This document shows, piece by piece, positions 30,331 through 42,242 of a stretch of DNA of 64,000 nucleotides; within the stretch, counting starts at the first letter, position 1, and every line of letters starts with the position of its first letter. A model generated the notes under the pieces. The model was not told where the DNA came from. It worked only from the letters and a program-made list of their open reading frames with translations, and searched no databases. Source of the stretch: Nymphaea colorata. Its lineage: Eukaryota; Streptophyta; Magnoliopsida; Nymphaeales; Nymphaeaceae. The stretch is from positions 1,486,001 to 1,550,000 of the forward strand of contig NC_045141.1 in the NCBI RefSeq assembly GCF_008831285.2, given 5' to 3'. Position numbers and translations under genes: made by a program.

Positions 30331-31490
30331 TGGTCAGGGTCACAAAGATATTTTACATGTATTTATCTATAACATATTCACAATTTGGTTAAAATATTTA
30401 ATCTTAGAGGCTCTATATTCTCCATGCATTATTACATACCATCTCCTTTCAAACTTCTCGAGAAGCACACAAATAAAGCTATGTTGTTTTTGCAGAATTT
30501 TTCACATTCTACAAATGTGGAGGTGAATTTATTAAACTTCCACATTCTACATTCCACAAGCCATGAATTTATTAAATTTGTGGGGAAAGCTTTGTCACAC
30601 TCGACTTTTGATTCCCAAAGTTTTTTTTTTCAACATAACACGTCGAGGTGCGACGACACAACAATCAAAATGCAGTTATGCAAATCAAATAACAGTGAGA
30701 CGAATAATTCATTTTTGTATCAAGATCAGTTCATACAAAATAACTTAATATTTATCAATGACACCCACAACAAAAATACCATCAAAACAAAAACATCAAC
30801 GTTTAAACAAAAACTAGACATCGATAAAACAATGCATGATGTGCCGACACGATAATACACCCAAAATCTCTTCAGTAGGATGTGAGTCGAGTCATCTGAT
30901 CAACCTGTTGCTCGGGTGCACCAAAACCTAAAAAAAAAATAACAGAAGCCTAAGCCTTCGCAATATGACGACAAGCCAAATCAATTCCTAACCCTCTAAG
31001 GTAAGGACTCAAATATGGAATGCAAAAAAACATAATCACTATGTTATTATGATGCATACATACATTCACATAAAGTCATTATAGCTCCTTACATACTCCA
31101 CAATATGTAGAGATAGACTCAATAGTCACAATCAATACACTTAGTAGCCATATTCAATTCGTGCACATTCATTTCATTCACATATGTTTCATTCACATTC
31201 ATTTCATTAATATTCAATTTAGTGAATTGACAGCTCATGTAGGTGCAAGGCACATGCACATGCACACTACAGACGACCTATTGTCAGGAGACAACCCCCA
31301 TAGTGACCCAAAACAATAAGCATTTGTACACACTGCAGTGGTAGAGCAATCCACTAAGAATGTGTGAATCCCAAGGGAAGTTACTCAGCCTTCCCTAGGA
31401 CACCCAAGTTAAGAAGGCATGAGCCCAACGTTCCAAGCATATTACACAACGATATCCTTAGGCTTGCACTGCCTCAGTTCCGAGCAAATG
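30331..31490. other. Intergenic
   Basis: A 156-codon + frame at 30385-30855 is Asn/Ser/Thr-rich without motifs and lies over a short duplication (TTCCACATTCTAC at ~30538; GAATTTATTAAA twice). I do not call it a gene. Confidence 0.4.
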
Positions 31491-31499
31491 ATACCAGTA

Positions 31500-33400
31500 A
31501 CAAAGGTGGGATGTACCGCAAATATATTACTATAACCTATTGGCTTCTCATTAATTTTCTTTCTTAATTTATTATTATAAAAACACATTCACAATGGGAT
31601 TGACTAGCACCCAAAGCTGGTTTACGTCACGAGTGCAAAAAGAACCCAAACCATCTTCACAAGAATGTCACACATTCAGTCAATATTCTTAGCTTGACAA
31701 TCACACTTTATTGGTACTTTCACCCGTTAAGTCCATTCAATTAAATCATTTCTCAATGGCAACGCAAACAAAAATCTCATAATGATCATAACAATCACTT
31801 CTCGTCGTTGTCCTAAGAAATTATTATGGTAGGATGCTCGCTAATGCACAATCAGCGTTAATGAGGTACTTGAGTCACTACCTTGCCTAATACTTTCTAA
31901 GCAATTATAATTACTAGCATGCATATGCAATCGTGGAACACTTTTAAGACGATTAATCAACAAAATCAATTAATTTTATACATACGTTCATATGTCAAGA
32001 AACATGTAGATACACTCATCATTCAAACATGAACACATACATACAGCCCTAAACCCACACTTGGGTAAGCCACACACAATCCATATTTAGCCCCAAGCGG
32101 GGATTTGTTTGGAATCCTGCCATACCTGTTGCTCGTATCTACAAAACCCAAAATCACATCGACCTCACGACTTTGTCGCTTAGGGTCTACTCAATGTACC
32201 TGGTGCACCTGTAAAAATTCAAAACAATAAGTTTTCTATCCACTTTGCTCTTAAAATCTATTTAGGTAAGAAGTATGACCATCAAATCATAGGTTGTCGA
32301 CTCGAGCAGATGCCAATAGGTTGAATCGACATGTATAAATGTAGAACTTTTCTTCAGGTTTGTCCCAAATTTAAGAGGTCATTAAGCGTGAAGCTTCCCA
32401 AATGCATCCCTAGACACTTCATCAATAAATTAGATATCCAATCTAGACACTTAATGCCCTATGGCATCACCATTTGTAATTTTATTTTTCCATTAGCAAT
32501 TTGAAGATGACACTGTGCTATTTCACTATAAATAGCATATATCAAACAAATCACATAGTAAAGAGTGTTTCCTTCACACCCATGTGGAAATCAGGATCCT
32601 AATAACTTAAATGTTCTGTTTTTCTTTCAAACTGTATATTTAACCTACAAACCAATATCAGTAGTCACTCCCCACATGCATCGTAACATCTAACAAAATA
32701 TACATAGATAATTACCCCTGCAAAATAGACATAGACCTTCTCTAGTATAATAAAATTTCTGGTGTACACACTAAATCAATCAATATTGAATTTAACATGC
32801 TCAAATAAATTATTCTTGCATTTAAACATTAGACAAAATAAGCTCAATTAGGCCTCTCACACCCTAGGAACGGCTCTCCAACTGACAAAGTCATCCTTGG
32901 CAATCACCCAAAACGCTCTACCAGCCACTAACCATTAACAATAGTCTGCCACCCTCGCCACTAACACCCTTCATTTGCTGGTAAGAGGAGAAAGACGTGT
33001 TTCACATGCTGCAATCCAACCCAACAGTACTAAAGAAGATGAAAATGAGAAAAAGAGAGGGTGAGAGAGAGAAAGAGAACATTCAGTTGAGAGGAAGAGC
33101 CAAGACAGAGAGAGGGTTTGGCTGACCAGAAGGACAAAGTTCGAGAGTAAGGGAGCAGATGCATGAGATAGAGAGAATCTGAGTTGGATAGAGGGTCAAG
33201 GAGGGAATAAGCGAGATAGACAACATACGAGAGAGGGAGTCTGAGCAAAAAACAAGGGGGTAAGGCGAAAGAGGGAGAGAGTGTGAGACATCAGGGAGAG
33301 CCAGTGAGAAAAGGCTCAGTTGAGGGAGAGGCCGAGAGGGTCAGTGAGGCGAGTGAGTGGATGATGGAGAGTATAGAGAGAGAGAGAGAGAGAATGAGAG
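31500..33400. repeat. 2-kb dispersed repeat, copy A, with purine-rich tail
   Basis: Colinear with 59860-61760. Shared blocks include AAGAAATTAT(T/C)AT, TAATGCACAAT, GCGGGGATTTG / GCAGGGATTTG, GGTCTACTCAA, AATTAGGCCTC / GATTAGGCCTC and TGCTGCAATCCAA / AGCTGCAATCCAA. 33040-33395 is a long GAGAGAGGG-type purine tract. Size and position upstream of a same-strand gypsy gag make an LTR possible, but no termini were proven. Confidence 0.75.
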
Positions 33401-34170
33401 ACAACAACAAATATATCTTAAGTTGGTACATTTTATTTTAAGTAAGAAAACATTTTCATTCATATGAAACAAATATAAGTTCACAAGAAGTAGAAAGTGA
33501 CTCACTTGGCAGCCATAAAATTGTAGTGAATTTTCCACCTACTATAGAAGCACAACATGTGTAAGAAAAGAAATGGCAACAAACAACTTCCAAGAAAACA
33601 CAAAATTGGTCTCAAATAATTATTTATTGGTCCTACACCAGTGATAGGATGAAAGTGCAAAGTACTTCTAAAGTGAAGAACCCAAATAACCCATGAAACT
33701 AATTATTACAAGCAGCTGGCTGGAATAAGAAAAAAGAGCTACTTCTTAAATGAAAGAAGCCCATTCCAAAAGCTTTTTGCTATTTTTCACATCAATAGCT
33801 GAAGAAATACAGAGGTTTGGGGTTCTAAGGTTTGATATGTGGGGAATCATCAAATAAATTCTAGGGTGCATACCAGAACCAACTAAGGAAACACGTTTGA
33901 TCATCCTCTTCAATTGGTTGTTGGTTTAGCAATTTCTTTATAAAGTGCCTCTCTAGTTGGTCAAAGAATTCTATCATTGCCACAAAATCGTTGCTTCTTA
34001 TCCTTAACTTTGCTACATGTTACAAGCAGTAGAAACCAAGACTTGACAAGCCATTAACCCATCAACATAAAACATAACCATAACTTGATGAATTTTTGTT
34101 TGGTTCATTTACAAGCCCATTTAAAATCAAGTGATGGCGGACAATCATCTCTCAATTGTTGTGGATTCAA
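33401..34170. other. Intergenic
   Basis: AT-rich sequence, nothing recognised. Confidence 0.4.
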
Positions 34171-34523
34171 CTCCATCGCTACTCTAAAGTCTAATAGAGA
34201 TACTAGAGGTATATCTCTTTGTTGCACACATGACTTTCACCAATACATTGTTAATGACACTCTGGTTTTGGGGGGGGGGGGGGTGGGGGAGGGGGGGCCG
34301 CATGGTTTTGTAACAGACTATTACTTCCTCGTGCAACATTTCTATAGGCATGTTTTTTTCACTCCATCACTACTCTAAAGTCTAATAGAGATACTAGAGG
34401 TAGGCTCTTTATTGCACACATGACTTTCACCAATACATTGTGAATCACACTCTCGGAGGGAGGCATGTTTTTGTAACAAACTATTACTTCCTCTTGCAAC
34501 ATTGTTGTAGGCATGTTTTTTTC
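34171..34523. repeat. 191-bp tandem duplication with poly-G tract
   Basis: Copy 1 starts at 34171, copy 2 at 34362 (CTCCATC(G/A)CTACTCTAAAG). Copy 1 contains a G tract from 34270 of about 30 bases broken only by T, A; copy 2 has GGAGGGAGG at the same place and is ~30 bp shorter. Confidence 0.9.
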
Positions 34524-34899
34524 CTACTATCTGCTCATCCCTTGCTAGCTTTGCACACGACCTAATCAACTTCTTTAGATAGGCATCCAACCCATTATTC
34601 AATAAATTAGCACATTCAATTTTCACAAAATCAAGAGCTTCAGCTCCAGCCATGTGCTCCATCCTCCTCTTGACCACTTGTGTGTGACAACTCACTGCCC
34701 TCAAAGGATTGAGCTTACATACCCACTTCCAATGTAGGATCACTAAAGCCATGAATTCTATCCCTACATGACAACTTAAATTGGAGGAGCAAAAGGGAAT
34801 TCCTAAAAGAGGATGTATAGATCCCAGAGTTACCAAATCACTCAATTCATCATCATTTAACAATACATCAACCAAATATCTGTTATTTGCAGACAACAT
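34524..34899 (-). pseudogene. Fragment resembling plant SAGA Tad1/ADA1-type subunit
   Basis: The minus-strand frame (174 codons, 34375-34899) contains GSIHPLLGIPFCSSN, then KRRMEHMAGAEALDFVKIEC, ANLLNNGLDAYLKKLIRSCA. I recall this pattern (GIPFCxxS..., LRxRMExxA..., NLLNNGLDxYLKxLIxSC) from the C-terminal half of plant Hfi1/Tad1-like SAGA subunits. No complete gene surrounds it and the reading runs into the tandem duplication. Likely a retro- or transposon-carried scrap; identity from memory only. Confidence 0.5.
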
Positions 34900-36120
34900 A
34901 GCATGAGGTGATATATTTAGTTGTATAGAGACAATATTGAATTATTTTTCTCGCTACCTAGCTGCCCATCTATTCTTTAATGGTCGTGAAGTGGCCATAG
35001 CTAACAATGTAAAAGCCATACTTCTCACCAACAACCTCCCAAAGATTTGCATATCCTATCTCAGCATCTTGAAGACTTTTTTCAATCATATTTGCAGCTA
35101 GAGAGTTAAACAATTCTAAACACTAATGTGTGGCAATTGGTTCTCTTTAGAACCATTGCACTATGATACATTATTACTTGTTTCAGCTAAATGATGCTTA
35201 GAACAAGATATTTCTCCTAATATGATTTGTTTACCGAAATTAAATATAATCCTCAACCGGTTAGTTAGATCCACCTTGCTTCCTCATTGGGATGCAAGAT
35301 TGGTAGTCATATCTTCAACAAAGAAGTAAAAATGAAAAAAATCTATAGTAAACTTTTAAAAAACAACAAAGATTATGAAAAATCTTGACAATAAAAGATA
35401 ATATTTCTTTTATAGAAGGGAAACACAAAAGCTGTCTTTTAAACTATGGATGAGTTTTGCCCAAATGAGTGTCCCTTAAATGCAACAATTTCTCCCTTAA
35501 ATTGTCAATTCATGGTTTTCTTTCCAAAATGACAAAAGCATGTCTTCCCATAGCTCTTAGGAACATTGGAAATGAAATGGAAAAGGTGGTTTTAAAGTTA
35601 AACGACATGAAATAAGGGAAGACGTGCTTTAAAACAGGCAAATTGTGTATTGTGCCAATATCGTATAATTTTTTTTGTATGATACAATATGTATCTGGTA
35701 TTGTATGATATAGATAACACTGTTGATAACAAGTCAGATGCATGCAAATATCCATTCTCAACAAACTCGGGAACAAGTGCTTTATTGACAACTCCATGAT
35801 GGGAAGTGAAATCTTTTTTGTCCTTTCATCAGGGCAAAGATGGTTTACATGATCAAAAAGTCTCATACAATGCTTGACATACCTTCTCTTGTGAGGTAAC
35901 ATTGGTATGTCCCCATTTGATAATAAAAACTAGGTCGGATGCATTCATTGGTGGACCTAAGTGATTGTCTTTCGCACTTGAAGAGTTCTTTGCTACTCCG
36001 GGATCAGTTCAATAATTCCATAAATCGGAGGTGATGGAGGTGGGTGAGACCTTTCTACTACAAGCATTATTTAGAATTGACCTTATGTGTATAGCAAGAT
36101 GTTTTCCCTGCAAAAAGGAC
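34900..36120. other. Intergenic with a possible hAT-like end
   Basis: A 130-codon minus frame at 35510-35902 (MLPHKRRYVKHCMRLFDHVN...) is unrecognised. 35650-35722 has GTATGATACAATATG and GTATTGTATGATATAG words ending TAACACTG, like the terminus of the hAT-like element at 21807, but no left end was found. Confidence 0.4.
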
Positions 36121-36412
36121 TGGAGATTTGAAGTAGTTTAACCACCATATCAAGGATTGTGATAAGATGGACTATGTATTGTGAAAAGATCCAACAATAG
36201 ATTTGCCTACACATAAGGCAATTGATATTTCAAAGAAGGAAAAATTAGTTGAGGAAAATATTTGGTCTAACTGCAATCTTTTGTAAAACCGTTATCCAAA
36301 CAAAGCACAAGAGCTAGCACAACTCACCTTTATGTACTTAAGCACCCAAGATCAATGAATTTATTATCATAAGCTTACACCGTGGGTGTAGGTTCTCTTG
36401 GAACCGAACCAC
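36121..36412 (+). repeat. Copia-4 5' LTR (alignable part)
   Basis: Matches 40336-40618 with several indels. The true end probably lies between 36412 and the primer site at 36459. Confidence 0.82.
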
Positions 36413-36458
36413 GTTAAACATCACAACTTATTTTTCTTTTATGTTTTTCTTTTAAATG

Positions 36459-36470
36459 GTATCAGAGCTT
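36459..36470 (+). other. Copia-4 primer binding site
   Basis: TGGTATCAGAGC, tRNA-iMet type. Confidence 0.9.
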
Positions 36471-36499
36471 TCCTTCTGCTGATCCTAGTTTTCTATCGT

Positions 36500-37310
36500 T
36501 ATGGCCACTTCCAGAACGTCCCCATATCCTTACCCATCCACCATTAGTGTATTCAATTTTGTTTCCTTGAAGCTAACTCAAGATAACTTCGTCTTTGGAA
36601 AACCCAAGTTCATGTGTTCATTTAGAGACAATACTTGCAAGGATTTATCGATGGTAACATAGCAGCAGCTCCAGAATTTATTCAGGAAGGATCTGGTCTT
36701 TGGCAAAATCCTTGGTTAACCCAGCCTTTACTTTATGGAGAGAGTCAGATAAGCACTCTTTCCAACAGTGTTTTTAGTCTAGTTATTGGCCTTGACACTT
36801 CTAAAGAAATATGGAGTGCCATCTTCAATGCTTTTGCTCAGTCTTTAGCATGATGCGGCCTCCTGTGCCATCTTATGTTGAAGTTGTTTCCCTTCTACAA
36901 AGCTTTGATGCCCTCCATATCTTTTCCTCCATGATTTATGTTGCTATGTGTAACCAAAGAGGAGGAGGTCGATGCAGTCATGGTGGTTGCTATAACTATG
37001 GATGAGGTCATGGATCATACAACAATTACAATAAGTCCTATAACAACCAACAAAAAAATGATTGTTTGACCAATGCTTCCTCAAGTAATGAACAAACCTC
37101 CCAAAATTCAAGCTCTAAAAATCTTGTTACTTGTCAAATTTGTGGAAGGAAGAACCATAATATTGACAAATGCTTTGAGAGGTTTAATCATGCATATGAA
37201 GGAGAGGATACTCAAAATGCTCTTTCTGCCTTGACTGTTTCTGATGGGCTACAGTCAAAGTGGTATGTTATGTTGGCACTGGCGCCTCCAACCACCACAT
37301 GACCAGTGAT
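36500..37310 (+). pseudogene. Copia-4 gag and protease remnant
   Basis: MATSRTSPYP start, KLTQDNF, FIDGNIAAAPEF, zinc knuckle CQICGRKNHNIDKC (~37135-37176), then KWYV and a broken protease motif (SNHHMT) near 37260-37305. Confidence 0.85.
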
Positions 37311-37399
37311 ATTAATAAACTCCATAATATGAAAAAAATATGCTGGTCATGATCATGTGCTTATAGGAAATGAAGATATTTTGCCCATTATTCATATCG

Positions 37400-38500
37400 A
37401 AGATGTTGTTTCATCTAATAAGTGTACACAAATTCCTCTATCAAATGTTTATGTGTGCCAGATTTAAAGAAGGTTCTTCTTTTGGTTAGTGAGCTCAATT
37501 GTATTTTTCCATATACTTTTGAATTCACTGGTAGATGTATCTTCAAGGTTTGTATTCTTGGCATCATTATGCATCTTCAAGGTTTGGATCTGATTCATGT
37601 GTCGTCCAAGTTGAATAAAGATCTTACTTGCAGCAGTTGTCAATTAGCAAAATCATGTTGTCTTCCTTTCTTTGAGAGTGAAGATAGTACGTCATGCTCT
37701 TCATAAGAAAAATCATTTGGATTTGTTGGGACCTGGTTATGTTATGTCTCATCAAAAATTTACATTTTATGTTATTTTTGTGGATGACTAGCTGTTTTAC
37801 ATGGATGTATCTTCTTTGGCATAAGACTGATTTCCTTGTTTGAGATGAACATTTTATTAAATTTATTGAGACTTTTAGTTCAACAAAAGGAATTAAAAAT
37901 TTTCAATCAGATATGGGAACCAAAGGAAGCAATCATAAATTTGTTGAGCTTCCAGCTAAGCTAGGGGTCAAACAATAGTTTTCATGACCTTGTACTCAAG
38001 CTTCAAAATGGTTTGGCTGGAAGACATCTTAAGAACATTATAAAACTTGGATTGACTATGCTCTTCCATGCTAATATTCCTAAGTGCTTCTAGTTCAAGG
38101 ATTTTCCTTCTGAAATTTTTCTTATAACGCGACTACATGGATAGATTTATTTCAGCTTCATGGATGACATCCTGATTATTCCTTTCTCTACACCTTCATT
38201 TGTTGATACTTTCCTTATTTATGAGATTATGCTCACAGTAAGTTTGAATCAAAATCCTTGGCATGTGTTTTTCTGGGATATAGTTATAACAAAAAAAGAT
38301 ATTTGTGTTTTCATCTTAACACTTAGTGGATTTATATTTAAAGGTATGTCGTTTTTTATGAAAAAGTTGTTTCCTTACAAAATTCCATTGGCCTTATATG
38401 TTCACAATGAAGAAGAGCATGATTTTTGTTCATATAATGATGTGTGGATGAGCCATATGTATCTTCTTTTTAGCACTCTAAGCCAAACCATTTGATAGAA
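37400..38500 (+). pseudogene. Copia-4 integrase remnant
   Basis: CSSCQLAKSCCLPF finger remnant, KNFQSDMGTKG (normally a D of the DDE triad), and VFFWDIVITKKDICVF-like Copia sequence. Highly fragmented. Confidence 0.75.
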
Positions 38501-40335
38501 AAAGTCAAGCAGCCCTTTGTTCATGAATCAAAAGATCAAATTCAAGCTCCAATTGACAACAACTCTAGCAATGTGCATCGACGTTAGGTTGAAATGTCTA
38601 AAGTCGAATGAGGGATTAATGCCCAAGGTGATGACCAACAAGATGAATCTGATCAAGAAAGTCACCCATCCTTGAACCAGACATCTAGCAGTTATCAAGC
38701 TCTAGTTCAGACTATGACAACTCGTTCAATGTCAGGCATATTCAAACCAAATCCTAAGTATGCTAATCTCCATGCCTTGTATGTTAATATACCTAAGGAG
38801 CCGCACACTATTAAGCATGCTCTTGCACATCCTGGATGGAAAAGTGCCATGGACAATGAAGTGAATACTTTATGGGTAAATCATACTTAGAAACTTGGCT
38901 TACCCACACTGTCCATGAATATAGTCGGGTCAAAAGGGGTGTTGAAGACAAAATTGGATGTTGGTAGATCCTTGATAAACTTAAGGCACGTCTTGTGGCA
39001 CATGGTTTTACTCATATGAAGGGAGTTGATTTCCATAAAACTTTTTCACTTCTTGTATGACCAACCAATATTAGAATTGTTCTTTCAGTTGACACTATTC
39101 AATAATGGAATATTAGGCAACTTGATATCAAGAATGCATTTCTCCATGGCACTCTCAACCAAGAGGTTTAAATGCAACAACCTTCTGGATATGAAGATAG
39201 TCAATTTTCTCATTATGTTTGTAAGTTAAATAAAACACTATGGTTTGAAGCAGACATTGAGGGCATGGTTCTCCCATTAGAACGAATTTTTGCTGGACTA
39301 TGTTTTTTATGAAAGCATATTTGACCCATCTATGTTTATTTTCCAAAATCACAAGGATATGCTTGTTTTGTTAATCTATGTAGATGATATGATACTCACA
39401 AGCAATAGCTTCCACACTCAAGAACTTTTGTTGAAAGCCTTCAAAGGAAAATTCTTGTCACCGACCTTCGGCATCTTCATTAGTTTTTAGGAGTAGAGAT
39501 GCAATGGCATTCACATGGCATTACTCTTTCCCAATCTAAATATACCAAGGAGATTTTGGAGGTAGCAGAGATGGTTGATTGCAAACCTTCAAATACACCT
39601 ATCAGTACAAAACTCCCCTTGAAGGACATAAATATTTTGAGATCCTACTCTTTAGCAAAAAATTGTGGGCCACTGCAATATCTGACCTTAACCAGGCCGG
39701 ATATATATTTTTTGTGAATTTTTTTAGCCAATTTATGCATCACCCTCTTTGCATTTTTAGATGGTGAAACAAATTCTTTTCTCCATCAAAAGAAGCATCA
39801 AATGCGGTCTTGATATATTATATGAAAGCTCTCTTCAAGTTTGTGTCTTTTCAAATTCAAACTACAGGGCAGGTTGCCAATTTTCTCGTTGATCTACGAC
39901 AGGGTTTTGCATGTTTCTTAGAGGAAACTGCATATAGTGGAGTACTCGTAAGCACTCCACTATTATCCATTGAAGTGCTCAAGCAGAATATCATGTGATG
40001 GATTCTATTGTTGTTGAACTTATTTGGGTGCTTTTTATTCTTTGAGATCTTGGCGTATGTGTGACTGCAGTACCTACTATTTTTGCTAATAGTATTAGTA
40101 CCATTCATATGACTACATATGAGGACTTTCATCATCGAACTAAACATCTCCAGAATATTGATTACCATTATGTGCATGAGAAAGTCAATGAGAAACAACT
40201 TTGTGCCAAGCATGTTGGCTCTAATGCACAACTGACAGATCTCTTTAAGGAGCCATTGGGGAAGGCTCCATTTCATCGATCAAAGATCAAACTTGGTCTC
40301 TATACTTGGCTAAGTTTCAAGGTGGCTGAAAATAG
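38501..40335 (+). pseudogene. Copia-4 RT and RNase H remnant
   Basis: HALAHPGWKSAMDNEVNTLW, DIKNAFLHGTL in a broken frame (39123-39155), LLIYVDDMILTSNSF, YTKEILEVAEMVDCKPSNTP, HRTKHLQNIDYHYVHEKV and NAQLTDLFKEPLG. Many frameshifts. Confidence 0.88.
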
Positions 40336-40618
40336 TGGAGATATGAAGGAGCAGTTTAACCACCATGACAAGGATTGATATAATGCAACAGTGGATTGTG
40401 ATAAAGATCCAACGATAGATTTGCCTACACATTTGATGAAAAAAAGTTAGTTGATGATAAGATTCGGTCCAACTACAAGAAAATATTTTGTAAAACCGTT
40501 AAAGAAACTTAGTACAAGAGCTGACACAAAACACGCTTATGTACTTAGGCACCCAAATCAGTGAATGGATTATCGTGAGCTTGCACCGTTGATGTAGGTT
40601 CTCTTGGAACTGAACCAC
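40336..40618 (+). repeat. Copia-4 3' LTR (alignable part)
   Basis: Partner of 36121-36412; homology stops after GAACCAC. Confidence 0.82.
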
Positions 40619-42240
40619 CTGGCCTCTTCTAACTGAAGATAACATAACTTCTCAAACTCAAGCTTGCATAGTAGTTCATGAGTCAATAATCTGGTCCAGT
40701 GACTGATGTGCTAATGTGCTTTGTATGGCCGAAGCTTGTTCACAATTTGGGCATTCAGTTCAGCAATATTAAAACATAAGATCTGCCAAACATGCCAAGT
40801 TTCGAAGTTTCAGACCCATACAACTTGAAACGAAAAATTTTCACTGGAAGGAGCTTACTCTTGTCAAATGATCCTATACAAAATGAAACACACTTTACCA
40901 ACTAAGCAAGATCAAGCAAACAAGTAATGAAGCAAACCAAAACCAACCATCATTTCTACCATCTTAGAAGTACCCAATGTCCGACACAGAAAACAATCCA
41001 TCTTGTTAGAATTCGTCTCTTTCTTTACCCACCACCAACCAAGCACGTTGTTGGGATCCTTTCCTCTGCTCTCATAGGAACCGAACCCCTAATTCTCAAA
41101 TGGCATTGATCAAGAAGGAAGGGAAGATCATTTAACGAAAAAATATTAATGATAATCTACACCACCCAACCCAAGACCAATATGATTACCAACTATTTGT
41201 TAAAATCCTATAGTTCATAACCACAAAGTCAAAATTGGGGTCTTCATCTGCAGCACATATATCATAAAGGATGGAGCATTCACCCCATGAATATGGTGAC
41301 ACCATTCTCTTCGACCGACAAACTTTTTTTCTTCCTTTTCAAGATTAAACCCATAAGAAGGCTACGACAAACCAAGGAACCACTCATTGCATACAAATTA
41401 AGCCATAAGGCAAGCAAACGACGAAAGGTTTCCACTTCAGTGGATTGTCTCATGGGTTGCACAGAGACCCCCACTAACGGGAATGCGACGGAAGAGGAAT
41501 TGGTAACTTTGAAGGGAAGGGTGGGAATTAAAGGAGAAAAGCTACGGATAACCTGAGTGAGATTCATGATGCGATAATACTGGGTCAAATCAAAAGGCAC
41601 TATTACCTTCGTATAGAAGTTCTTCGTGGAGAGCTTTGCCTCTGTGTGTACCGTCTCACTCTCCACCTCTGTTTCCTTCCACTCTCCATCCACTTTTCTC
41701 CCTTCTCTCTCTCTCCCGATAGTTTTTCTTTTTTGGGTTTAATTTTTCCAAGCTTATTTCTCTTGCTTTCAAGCATTGATTGTGTTACACTTTTACCTAT
41801 CGTGATCACAAAACAATTACTCTTTGGGTGTCTACCTCTCCATCTCTCCTTTACTTCCCTATTCTCATTCTCTTCTGCAATCGTTCCTTGATTCCGTGTT
41901 ATTCGAGTCCAAATAATGGATGGCTATGAATAAACCTAATAAACTAACCTCGGCCTTAGACAAAGCAATTTTGCACTTGACTTTATATGTAGGTTATCAC
42001 ACATAGTCTGTTGAAACTAAGCTACTCGCCAGACATGTATCTTTTGTTTGCATGGTGATTTGGTTTTATTTTTTCTTTTCGTAAATGTTTCTAATAATTA
42101 ACACGGTTGCTTATGGTATTTTAATAAATTATTTAAACATTGTTATTAAGAACATTGTTATTGTGTTCATGTCTAAAAATAGATTGAAGTTCAGACATGT
42201 AGAATGACATTCCAAATTAATTAGAAATGCCATTTCTCCT
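40619..42240. other. Intergenic
   Basis: A 137-codon minus frame at 41280-41693 has no family I recognise and no promoter or splice context, so it is not called a gene. Confidence 0.4.
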
Positions 42241-42242
42241 TT

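Larger units (their letters stand above)
36121..40618 (+). mobile_element. Copia-4, decayed LTR retrotransposon
   Basis: Alignable LTRs 36121-36412 and 40336-40618 (TGGAGAT(T/A)TGAAG..., AGATTTGCCTACACAT, GTAGGTTCTCTTGGAAC). Primer site TGGTATCAGAGC is at 36459-36470. Domains run gag, protease, integrase, RT, RNase H on the + strand with very many stops. The LTR ends beyond the alignable parts are uncertain and no target duplication was found. Confidence 0.9.

Noticed and set aside
30385-30855. 156-codon plus-strand frame
   Set aside because: Asn/Ser-rich, overlaps a local duplication, no motif.
35510-35902. 130-codon minus-strand frame
   Set aside because: Unrecognised; partly built on GTATGATAC repeat words.
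41280-41693. 137-codon minus-strand frame
   Set aside because: No recognised family, no splice or promoter support, in repeat-rich intergenic DNA.
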